Shown one piece after another: positions 1-6,428 of a stretch of DNA of 10,799 bases; the first letter of the stretch is position 1; the number at the start of each line of letters is the position of its first letter. This stretch comes from CAYRFE01 sp964539615 (GTDB lineage: Bacteria > Macinerneyibacteriota > Macinerneyibacteria > Macinerneyibacteriales > CAYRFE01): assembly GCA_964539615.1 (NCBI GenBank), contig CAZIJP010000089.1:1-10799 (forward strand), written 5' to 3'. The translations under genes were made by a program, and so were the position numbers. The notes beneath the pieces were generated by a model. The model was not told where the DNA came from, searched no databases, and worked only from the letters and a program-made list of their open reading frames with translations.

Positions 1-456
1 TAATGAACCCGAAATAGGTTTGCAAAATGAATTAAATGAATTCGTAGGGGCCCGGCATGCCGTGCCCGAATCAATAATAGCCGTGCCCGAATCAATATTA
101 TGATTATTTGTTTCATCATTTTTCAGATCGTTTTCCGTTATGGAATCATTGTTGAAATCTTTTATATCTTCATTTTCTGCACGGCATGCCGTGCCCCTAT
201 CCAAAACAATAATACCGTGAATATGATCGGGCATTACGGTAAATTCATCGATTCCAACATTGGAAAAATGTTTGATTATGTCACGCCATGATGAGATGAC
301 AACATTACCGCAATCATTCAAAATCATCTCCCCGTCAATGATCTCTCCGAATAATGGTATTCTCATTTTTGTGCAAATGGTTATGAAATACGCACCGTTT
401 TGGGAATAATCATAACCGGCAAGGCGTATTGAACGGTGAGAATATGCTTTTTTCAT
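1..456 (-). CDS. REP-associated (RAYT-like) Y1/HUH transposase, partial (N-terminal 152 residues)
   Basis: I translated this by hand from the minus strand. It opens with MKKAYSHRSIRLAGYDYSQN, followed by GAYFITICTK (residues 21-30) and LFGEI. This is the usual N-terminus of the IS200/Y1-like REP-associated transposases, single-strand nucleases that act on hairpin DNA. The HUH motif is in MPDHIHGI (H78-I-H80). The family's KPxSGS segment appears at residues 146-151. The catalytic tyrosine lies further downstream in this family and falls outside the window, so intactness cannot be judged. An in-frame TGA sits two codons upstream of ATG-456, so that start is the only one possible. I see no clear ribosome binding site. 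The gene begins 16 bp after the stop of the SH3-protein gene. Residues 87-138, between the HUH motif and KPISGS, form a long Asn/Asp-rich loop built partly from repeats (GTACRA twice, IDSGTA twice). Family assignment is confident; activity is unknown. Confidence 0.88.
   Translation of the reverse strand, partial: MKKAYSHRSIRLAGYDYSQNGAYFITICTKMRIPLFGEIIDGEMILNDCGNVVISSWRDIIKHFSNVGIDEFTVMPDHIHGIIVLDRGTACRAENEDIKDFNNDSITENDLKNDETNNHNIDSGTAIIDSGTACRAPTNSFNSFCKPISGSL
48..67. repeat. Imperfect palindrome (REP-like) inside transposase gene
   Basis: A 20-bp inverted repeat centred on GCATGC with a single mismatched pair (positions 52/63). The core CGGCATGCCG is shared with the perfect palindrome at 179-194. 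It lies in frame inside the transposase loop and encodes part of GTACRA. Confidence 0.75.
60..101. repeat. 21-bp tandem duplication inside transposase gene
   Basis: Positions 60-80 and 81-101 are near-identical 21-bp units sharing the first 16 bases, CCGTGCCCGAATCAAT. The unit is seven codons long, so the reading frame is kept and the protein repeats IDSGTA. The unit includes half of the palindrome at 48-67, so it looks like a local duplication of a palindrome arm. Confidence 0.75.
179..194. repeat. Perfect 16-bp palindrome GCACGGCATGCCGTGC
   Basis: Each base pairs with its mirror position around the centre GCATGC. The repeat is in frame within the transposase gene, where it encodes GTACRA right after the HUH region. 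It matches the core of the imperfect palindrome at 48-67, so the gene carries at least two copies of one palindromic motif. Confidence 0.8.
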
Positions 457-472
457 TTTTCAATTTAAAATT

Positions 473-2338
473 CTAATCAACTCGAGTAATTTCAATCTGT
501 TTCAAACTACCATTTTGTTCTGCTAAAATATAAAACGCTTTCATTATATCATTGTAAACAGGATAATAATATTTTTCGTATCCTGAAATTAATTTTGTTT
601 CATTTATATACACGATATTTTTCTTATCCTTTTTCCCTATCATTAATATTTTTTTCTTGTCTCCACTTGATTCTAAATATTCACATCCTGTATCATCAAA
701 CAATTTTGTTTTTTCTACAAATCTGCCTCCCAATCCATCATTTTTTATAAAAACAAATTGATTCCAATAATAATTAGAAGAAGATGATGTATATGTATAG
801 TTTATATTTGTTCCGTTATGAAAAATAACAATATTTGTGGAATTTCGTAATCCCTGAATAAAATAATTGTCCTGAAAATTTTCATCATTATTAATAACAT
901 AATTGATATTGTCTAATTCATACATACCCCTAATGTTAACAATCCAGTCTGATGTAGGCTGCCGAAAATATAACAAATAATTTCCATGATCGTCAACATT
1001 AAACCAAGATATTTCATTGTCATGTTTTTTCATCTGATTGTCATACACAAAATACCATTCACCACCCTCATAGTCTTTGCCTATTTCTTCCCTATCAATT
1101 AATTTGCCTTTATTTCCTGCGATATATGCAAATTTACCATTTTTTAACATAACTTGTCCTTTAATATGATCGAATGTTTGGAGTAATTCATCATTTTTAT
1201 AAACGTACCACTTTCCTCCAACATATCGGTAATCTTCCGTCGGCGAGTAAGGAGATTCATCATGTGAATACATCTCCCCTGAGTGTAAAATATAATAAAT
1301 GTTTTTTGAATCCGTATCATATAATACTTGTTCAAGTCGTGTGTCTTTGGTAATAGTAATTGTTTTTAAAGTATCTTTATTTAAGCAAACATATGCTTTA
1401 CCTTGTGTTAAATCATATCCAATATAGAAAAAGGCATTAATATTTTCAATATATTGAAATTTTTCGATACGATCAAATTTCCTAACTTCCTGATTATTCA
1501 TAACAACATACCAATTATTGTTTTCACGAGCAGTATATGCTATTGTTTGCCCTGTTTTGTTTATTCTATATTCTGGAATTTCGTCATATCCTTTTCCAAT
1601 TACATCATTAACCACAAGAAATGTTTTCCCCCCTGTTATTTCATATGGTGCTCCCCCCCGAGGATCACCAGATGAGTTTCCACCAAAATTTCCTAAAAAA
1701 ACATATTTTGATTTATCAATAAAATAAGGATCAAGGATTGCATCATATTTTTTTAATTCGATACCATTAACTAAAAACATTTTATTTTTTGAGTAACAAC
1801 AATATGCATTTCCATCATAAGATGACATAAGCATTTCTTGATCATTTTCATAAATTCCAGGTATTTTTTTCCCATTAACTACTAATGTATAATCATAAAA
1901 ATCAGCATCCATATCTTCATTTTTAAAAAGCACTTGCGCACACCATGTTTTTGATTTATTAACGAAAAATAATCTCTTAACATATGGACTATTAATTTTA
2001 CCAAACGAAGTAGTTGTAATATTATAACCTTCTATTGTTTCTTCTGTTCTCACAAATCCTCTATATACCCATCCTGTTATACCAGACTTTGTTTTTATTT
2101 TTATAAACGGTTCATTAAACTGCATCACATCATTATCGACCGTGAATAACCTTGTTGATGTGTCATTTAAAAACGTAATTTCTTCATTCATTGCAAGGTA
2201 ACCCAGTGTTTTCCCATTCATATCAGGTGTCTCTCGTATACGAAGTTTTTCTACATTTGAAAAGTACCGGATATTATCACTATACCCAAATGATAGTAAA
2301 CAAAGGAAAATGATAGAAAATACGGTTATCTTTTTCAT
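473..2338 (-). CDS. Secreted SH3b-domain protein with repeated strand motifs (propeller-like)
   Basis: A 621-residue exported protein of unknown role. Residues 1-20 are a signal peptide with a hydrophobic core and no lipobox cysteine; cleavage is likely after FGYS. Residues 24-97 look like a bacterial SH3 domain (LRIRETP near the start, ITGWVYRGFV at the end), a fold that often binds peptidoglycan or peptides. The rest carries a recurring pattern of W/F-Y-V-V-x-N, a few residues, (F/Y)D-x-I, then a hydrophobic strand such as IAYTA or FAYIA. Copies start near residues 149, 239, 276, 377, 428 and 465, which suggests beta-propeller blades of the TolB/PD40 type; that fold is inferred. The start is supported by AGGAGG nine bases upstream, overlapping the permease stop, so the gene may be the last of the importer operon. 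Base composition is far more AT-rich than its neighbours (for example 12 G/C in 541-600). This suggests a separate origin. I do not recognise a named gene. Confidence 0.85.
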   Translation of the reverse strand: MKKITVFSIIFLCLLSFGYSDNIRYFSNVEKLRIRETPDMNGKTLGYLAMNEEITFLNDTSTRLFTVDNDVMQFNEPFIKIKTKSGITGWVYRGFVRTEETIEGYNITTTSFGKINSPYVKRLFFVNKSKTWCAQVLFKNEDMDADFYDYTLVVNGKKIPGIYENDQEMLMSSYDGNAYCCYSKNKMFLVNGIELKKYDAILDPYFIDKSKYVFLGNFGGNSSGDPRGGAPYEITGGKTFLVVNDVIGKGYDEIPEYRINKTGQTIAYTARENNNWYVVMNNQEVRKFDRIEKFQYIENINAFFYIGYDLTQGKAYVCLNKDTLKTITITKDTRLEQVLYDTDSKNIYYILHSGEMYSHDESPYSPTEDYRYVGGKWYVYKNDELLQTFDHIKGQVMLKNGKFAYIAGNKGKLIDREEIGKDYEGGEWYFVYDNQMKKHDNEISWFNVDDHGNYLLYFRQPTSDWIVNIRGMYELDNINYVINNDENFQDNYFIQGLRNSTNIVIFHNGTNINYTYTSSSSNYYWNQFVFIKNDGLGGRFVEKTKLFDDTGCEYLESSGDKKKILMIGKKDKKNIVYINETKLISGYEKYYYPVYNDIMKAFYILAEQNGSLKQIEITRVD

Positions 2339-2347
2339 AAAATTCTG

Positions 2348-2353
2348 CCTCCT
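2348..2353 (-). promoter_or_regulatory. Ribosome binding site of the SH3-protein gene
   Basis: The minus strand reads AGGAGG here, nine bases before ATG-2338. It overlaps the TAG stop of the permease gene at 2352-2354, so ribosomes ending the permease could reinitiate on the next gene. Confidence 0.75.
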
Positions 2354-3329
2354 ATTTCTTCTTCATCAGCAGATACAAAAAGAATGGCACGCCGAGCATC
2401 GATGTGATCACGCCCACAGGTATCTCTGCCGGCGCGATGATCGTACGTGCAAACGTATCGGCAAGCGCAAGGAACGCTCCTCCGGCTGTCATCACGTACG
2501 GTATCAGCTTTGCATGGGTGCGCCCGATAAGCATCTTCATAGCGTGCGGGATTATAAGCCCCACAAACCCGATCGGCCCTGCAAACGATACCACTGCGGC
2601 TATCACTGCCGACACCGTGAAAAACAGTATCTGCCGTGTGCGAATGATGTCCACACCGCGTCCTTGAGCAAGTTCGTCGCCAAGCGATAGAATATCCAAA
2701 TGCCTGCGGTATATATAGAGTATCACAAGAATTAACATAAGGAACGGCGTGAGCATCAGTATCGGCGTATACCCAAATATATCGATCCCGCCCATCATCC
2801 AACGAACAGCAGACATAAGATCTGCATGATTCATGAGATATTGCAGAAATAGAATGAGCGCGCTGAACAGGAAATTCACCGACACACCTGCAAGAAGCAC
2901 TGTCTGCAACCCCATGTTCTTCTTTGCCCGGGTCAAGCCGTGAATAAGCACTACGGAAAGAAATGCTCCGCAAAATGCCGTAAACACCGAATACGGTATA
3001 AAAACGAACACGCCCGTTATGCCGAATTGTATTGCTATAAGTGTTCCGAGCGATGCGCCAGAAGCGATACCTAACGTATACGGTGTGGCAAGGTCGTTAC
3101 GGAAAATTGATTGAAAAACAAGCCCGCCTGCAGCAAGGATCGCGCCTATCAGTGCAGCAAACAGCACGCGCGGCACACGCAGGTCCCAGAATATGAAATA
3201 ATTATCCGAAGCTTTGTCCCAAATATCGGTAAATGATATCACCGTCTGCCCGATAAAAGGAAGAACAATGATCATAGCAAACGATGCGGCGATGATAAAA
3301 AATGCACGTATCGAAAACGGCAGCTTCAT
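2352..3329 (-). CDS. BtuC/FecCD-family ABC transporter permease
   Basis: The membrane subunit of a type II ABC importer for vitamin B12 or iron chelates, 325 residues, normal for the family. It is hydrophobic throughout, with about ten predicted membrane helices. Hallmarks are RVPRVLFAALIGAILAAGG (residues 51-69), QSIFRNDLATPYTLGIASGA (73-92), the ATPase-contacting GPIGFVGLIIPH (251-262), and the C-terminal LADTFAR...AEIPVGVITSMLG (289-313) and PFFLYLL. Its ATG overlaps the stop of the upstream ATPase gene as ATGA (3329-3326), a sign of translational coupling. Only one permease gene is present, so the pore would be a homodimer as in BtuC2D2. Family membership is certain. The substrate (cobalamin, heme or siderophore) cannot be fixed from this subunit; the neighbouring binding protein favours a corrinoid. 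Confidence 0.92.
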   Translation of the reverse strand: MKLPFSIRAFFIIAASFAMIIVLPFIGQTVISFTDIWDKASDNYFIFWDLRVPRVLFAALIGAILAAGGLVFQSIFRNDLATPYTLGIASGASLGTLIAIQFGITGVFVFIPYSVFTAFCGAFLSVVLIHGLTRAKKNMGLQTVLLAGVSVNFLFSALILFLQYLMNHADLMSAVRWMMGGIDIFGYTPILMLTPFLMLILVILYIYRRHLDILSLGDELAQGRGVDIIRTRQILFFTVSAVIAAVVSFAGPIGFVGLIIPHAMKMLIGRTHAKLIPYVMTAGGAFLALADTFARTIIAPAEIPVGVITSMLGVPFFLYLLMKKK

Positions 3330-4087
3330 CGTATCACCGTTACAAACTTACCATTGTGGTTTAAATACTCGATCGGCGTATCAAAAAGTCCCGTTGCTAT
3401 ATCAGCCTTCACCGCTTCATCAGGCGTACCGTTGAAGAACAATCCGCCCTGCTTTATTGCAATGATCCTGTCGGCATAATTCAGCGCATAATCGATGAAA
3501 TGCGTGACCAGCACGATGGTCTTTTTTTGTGTGCGGTGAATATCGGAAAGCATCTCGAAAATCTCCTGCCGGTGGTTCATGTCGAGAAACACGGTCGGCT
3601 CATCGAGAAATATCACCGGTGTTTCCTGCACGATCGCAGACGCTATCATCACGCTTTGCAATTCCCCTCCGCTGAGCGTGTCGAGACTGCGGTCGAGAAA
3701 TGGCGTCAACCCGAACGACGCGGCTGCTGATTCGCATAACCGGTGATCATCGGCAGTATAGGACGAGAAATAATCCGTATACGGGAAGCGTGAGAGCAAC
3801 AGGAATTCCCGCACGGTTATAGGCGGCATCGTCTCTTTCATCTGCGGGCAATATGCTGCAAAACGGGCAATGTCTTTCCGTGAAAATGAAGCGGTATCGC
3901 GGCCGTTAAAAGCCACGTTTCCCGATGCGGGATGAAGAATATGAAGCATAGTTTTTAATAACGTTGATTTGCCGGCGCCGTTCGGTCCGACGATTATGGC
4001 GAGTTCGCCGTCGTTGATATGAAATGAGATGTCGTGCAGGATCGCTGCGCCGTTCAATGTGACCGACAACGAGGCGACGTCAATCAT
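3326..4087 (-). CDS. ABC transporter ATP-binding protein, BtuD/FecE type
   Basis: The ATPase that powers the importer, 253 residues, acting as a dimer on the cytoplasmic face. All motifs are intact: Walker A GPNGAGKST at residues 34-42, Q-loop glutamine Q82, signature LSGGE at 138-142, Walker B VIFLDEP at 158-164 with catalytic E163, and switch histidine H196 in LVTHF. The first part (MIDVASLSVTLNGAAILHDI) and the CPQ segment are typical of the FecE/BtuD/HmuV group. Its ATG at 4087 lies inside the end of the binding-protein gene (8-bp overlap), and its TGA overlaps the permease start. I see no strong ribosome binding site, which fits translation coupled to the upstream gene. Confidence 0.93.
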   Translation of the reverse strand: MIDVASLSVTLNGAAILHDISFHINDGELAIIVGPNGAGKSTLLKTMLHILHPASGNVAFNGRDTASFSRKDIARFAAYCPQMKETMPPITVREFLLLSRFPYTDYFSSYTADDHRLCESAAASFGLTPFLDRSLDTLSGGELQSVMIASAIVQETPVIFLDEPTVFLDMNHRQEIFEMLSDIHRTQKKTIVLVTHFIDYALNYADRIIAIKQGGLFFNGTPDEAVKADIATGLFDTPIEYLNHNGKFVTVIR

Positions 4088-4922
4088 AGATGAACCGCTC
4101 GAGCATCAATGCGATATCCACGATACGCGGCGACGGGAACAATGCATAATCCGGATCTGCCTCATATACGCGGCCGTTCTTCACCGCAGGGATTCTCGCA
4201 TATTGCTGCCAGTCTTTTTTGACCGCATCTTTGCCGTGTGTTCTCACCATATCCTGCAGGAATTCGATGATCACATCAGGATTCATATGCATCACCGATT
4301 CAGCCGAGACCTTAGGATATTGTATCTGCCCTTCATAGGCATTTTCGGCATTCATGATGCTCAACAATTCTTCCAGAAAATCCCCTTTGCCGACAATGTA
4401 CATATTCTGCAGCGTGCCTTTATCACGGCCGACCACGATCATAACGTTCTTGCGATTCGTATATCCAGGGTGGCGCATGGCGATCTCAAGCAATTTCTTG
4501 TGCATTGTTTGATTGAGTTCTGCCGCTTTATCCGATACGTTCAAAGCAAAACCGATATCGTTGATCGACGTATAAATATCACTGAGGGTGGCATGCCTCA
4601 CGGCAACGATACGAATGAACCTGCTTTCAAGAAATTCCTTAAGCTTGACGTTTTCCTCATACAATAGCACGATCGTCGGCTTGAGGGTAATCAAGCGCTC
4701 ATAATTGGCATCTAAAAAACCGCCGACGCGAGGGATCTTTTTATATTCGTCGGGAACTATGCAATAATCCGTGATCCCCACAAGCTCATTGCCTTTGCCG
4801 AGTGAAATAACAATGTCGGTGATCCCCGGTGCAAAACTGACGATACGTTCTGCGGCCAATAATTGAAGAGAAAAAGAAATAATAACGGTCGCCAGCGCCG
4901 TTAGATAACGCACTACGTTCAT
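4080..4922 (-). CDS. Periplasmic binding protein of the Fe/B12 family (BtuF-like)
   Basis: The substrate-capture protein for the adjacent importer, 280 residues. Residues 1-24 form a signal peptide (hydrophobic ALATVIISF, then LLAA) and no lipobox cysteine is visible, so a soluble periplasmic form is expected. The mature start RIVSFAPGITDIVISLG and GNELVGITDYC (residues 45-55), then RVGGFLDANYERLITLKPTI (65-84), follow the BtuF pattern of periplasmic-binding domain PF01497. The YC-x-x-P wording (DYCIVPDE) resembles corrinoid-type members as I recall them; substrate is therefore inferred. The C-terminal part has the expected VSAESVMHMNPDVIIEF (205-221) and IPAVKNGRVYEAD. The start overlaps the deaminase stop as ATGA (4922-4919). 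The gene heads the import genes btuF-btuD-btuC in usual order. An iron-chelate specificity is the main alternative. Confidence 0.88.
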   Translation of the reverse strand: MNVVRYLTALATVIISFSLQLLAAERIVSFAPGITDIVISLGKGNELVGITDYCIVPDEYKKIPRVGGFLDANYERLITLKPTIVLLYEENVKLKEFLESRFIRIVAVRHATLSDIYTSINDIGFALNVSDKAAELNQTMHKKLLEIAMRHPGYTNRKNVMIVVGRDKGTLQNMYIVGKGDFLEELLSIMNAENAYEGQIQYPKVSAESVMHMNPDVIIEFLQDMVRTHGKDAVKKDWQQYARIPAVKNGRVYEADPDYALFPSPRIVDIALMLERFIYD

Positions 4923-6229
4923 GTACGCAAGGCCTTTCGAATTTTATCGGCAATACCGGCGGTCTCTTTTGCTATCCGGTGGGCATCCAACGTCAGAAAT
5001 TCGCCGTTGTGATACAAGCATGCGCCGTTCACATACACCGACTGCACTTCGCTGCCGGTGGCCGCATACACGGCGTGAGAGACAGGATTATACAGCGGCT
5101 GTAGCGACGGCGACGTAGGATCAAGCACGATAAAATCGGCATGTTTCCCGATCTCAAGGCTTCCTGTGACTGCGTCAATACCCAGAGATTTTGCGCCGTT
5201 TATGGTGGCCATCCGCAATGCTTGTTCTGCCGGCACGGCAAGCGGGTCACGGTGATGACCTTTTTGCACCAATGCCGTCGTGCGCATCTCGGTGAACATG
5301 TTCAGCATATTATTGCTCGCGGCACCGTCGGTTCCGAGAGAGACCGTGATACCGTTTTTATTATATTTTGTAACGTCGGCTATACCGCTTGCAAGTTTGA
5401 GGTTACTGGAAATATTGTGTGATACTTTAACGTTTTTCTTTTTGAATAGTGCTATATCGTCATCGTCAAGCCAGACGCAATGTGCACCGAGTGTTCGGTT
5501 GTCCAACACGCCGATCGCATCAAGCCATTTCACCGGCGATACACCCATGTCATTGCCAGGGATAAGATCTTTTTCGATCTCGGTCTCGGCGATATGTATC
5601 GATAAGATCGTATTGTGATCGTTGGCTATCTTTTTAGCGGAATGCAGCAACGACGGTGAACACGTATACGGCGCATGTGCGCATACGATCGGTTTTACGA
5701 GATCGTCGCCCTTCCATTCCTGTATGAACGATTCGGTGACACGCAGTCCCTCATCAGGTGTTTTTGCTTGCGGTGTAGGAAAATCTATATTGCTGTTGCC
5801 GAGAACGGCTCGCATACCGGCTTTCTTCGCTTCTGTAGCGATCAAATGCTCAAAAAAATACATATCACAGAAACAGGTCGTGCCGGTACGGATCATTTCC
5901 ATCATACCGAGCAATGTACCGTATCGTATGAATTCGTCATTGATCATCGAGCTTTCCATCGGCCATATATAGCGTTCGAGCCATTCTTTCAATGGGAGAT
6001 CGTCTGCAAGACCGCGGAACAAGGTCATAGGGATATGCGTGTGGGTATTGATAAGGCCGGGCATGATGATCGCACCCTGCATATCATGAGTACCGGCAAT
6101 GTTGAGCGTATTGAGGTCTTTCATGTGGCCGATATCATGTATCTTGCCGTCTCGCACTTCAATGTAGCCGTCCTCGTAGACAGTGTTCTTCGGATCTGAT
6201 GTAATGATTCGCGCATGTGTGTAGAGCAT
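4919..6229 (-). CDS. mtaD: 5-methylthioadenosine/S-adenosylhomocysteine deaminase-type amidohydrolase
   Basis: A cytosolic zinc amidohydrolase of 436 residues, the family length, that would deaminate S-adenosylhomocysteine or methylthioadenosine to the inosyl form. Metal ligands expected for the family are all present: H63 and H65 in NTHTHIP, H212 in SIHIAETE, and D301 in SLGTDGAASNN. The catalytic E215 is in the IHIAETE motif and H250 is in GAHCVW. MPGLINTHTH, LFRGLADDLPLKEWLE (70-85) and CAHAPYTCSPSLL (183-195) match the MtaD/TrzN-type branch closely. The C-terminus ends in GKHADFIVLD (361-370), the returning beta-sandwich. The start is supported by AAAGGAG seven bases upstream. It is the first gene of the operon, directly overlapping the BtuF-like gene. 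Related deaminases (guanine, chlorohydrolase, other adenosine derivatives) share these residues, so the exact substrate is less certain than the family. Confidence 0.87.
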   Translation of the reverse strand: MLYTHARIITSDPKNTVYEDGYIEVRDGKIHDIGHMKDLNTLNIAGTHDMQGAIIMPGLINTHTHIPMTLFRGLADDLPLKEWLERYIWPMESSMINDEFIRYGTLLGMMEMIRTGTTCFCDMYFFEHLIATEAKKAGMRAVLGNSNIDFPTPQAKTPDEGLRVTESFIQEWKGDDLVKPIVCAHAPYTCSPSLLHSAKKIANDHNTILSIHIAETEIEKDLIPGNDMGVSPVKWLDAIGVLDNRTLGAHCVWLDDDDIALFKKKNVKVSHNISSNLKLASGIADVTKYNKNGITVSLGTDGAASNNMLNMFTEMRTTALVQKGHHRDPLAVPAEQALRMATINGAKSLGIDAVTGSLEIGKHADFIVLDPTSPSLQPLYNPVSHAVYAATGSEVQSVYVNGACLYHNGEFLTLDAHRIAKETAGIADKIRKALRT

Positions 6230-6236
6230 ACTGTGT

Positions 6237-6243
6237 CTCCTTT
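6237..6243 (-). promoter_or_regulatory. Ribosome binding site of the deaminase gene
   Basis: The minus strand reads AAAGGAG, seven bases before ATG-6229. This supports the chosen start of the first gene in the deaminase-importer operon. Confidence 0.7.
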
Positions 6244-6251
6244 ACCCGGTT

Positions 6252-6280
6252 ATGATACCATGAGGGAGAATGTTTTGCAA
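6252..6280 (-). promoter_or_regulatory. Candidate sigma-70 promoter of the deaminase-importer operon
   Basis: On the minus strand, TTGCAA (6280-6275) and TATCAT (6257-6252) are separated by 17 bases. They match the -35 and -10 consensus at 4/6 and 5/6 positions. Transcription would start near 6245, giving a leader of only about 16 bases that begins almost at the ribosome binding site. That leaves no room for a riboswitch if this promoter is the one used. Prediction by eye only. Confidence 0.4.
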
Positions 6281-6328
6281 AGATAAATAAAGGACGATTG
6301 ATACCATCCCGTAAAGATCCCTAAATTT

Positions 6329-6396
6329 GTCATACTAAGCCTGCCGAAGTATAAGCCTATTAAATCGTCATACTGAGCTTGTCGAAGTATGAGCCT
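6329..6396. repeat. Two tandem copies of a 30-bp hairpin-type intergenic repeat
   Basis: Copies at 6329-6358 and 6367-6396 lie 38 bp apart in the same direction and differ at only four positions, all transitions. The right copy forms a 6-bp stem CATACT/AGTATG (6369-6374 with 6386-6391) around an 11-base loop; the left copy has lost one end of the stem. The core GAGCTTGTCGAAG resembles a repeat commonly seen between genes in many bacterial genomes, as I recall it. The repeats sit between the end of the solute-binding protein gene and the deaminase promoter. They could act as an mRNA 3' end structure, though no U-tract follows on the minus strand. Confidence 0.75.
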
Positions 6397-6428
6397 GTCG
6401 GGCCGTGAATACGGTAAACAATGAACGA

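Noticed and set aside
2335..2973. Open frame of 212 codons on the minus strand within the permease gene
   Set aside because: It is a different frame of the well-supported permease gene and its product is rich in Arg, Cys and His with no recognisable domain.
4029..4667. Open frame of 212 codons on the plus strand
   Set aside because: It lies antisense to the BtuF-like gene, whose product matches its family along the whole length. The antisense product looks like no family.
5675..6199. Open frame of 174 codons on the plus strand
   Set aside because: Antisense to the deaminase, which has all metal-binding residues in place; no domain or ribosome binding site supports the antisense frame.
6230..6428. 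Possible cobalamin or SAM riboswitch in front of the deaminase-importer operon
   Set aside because: I looked for the B12 box and for the paired elements of a SAM riboswitch on the minus strand and saw neither. The candidate promoter leaves a leader of only about 16 bases.
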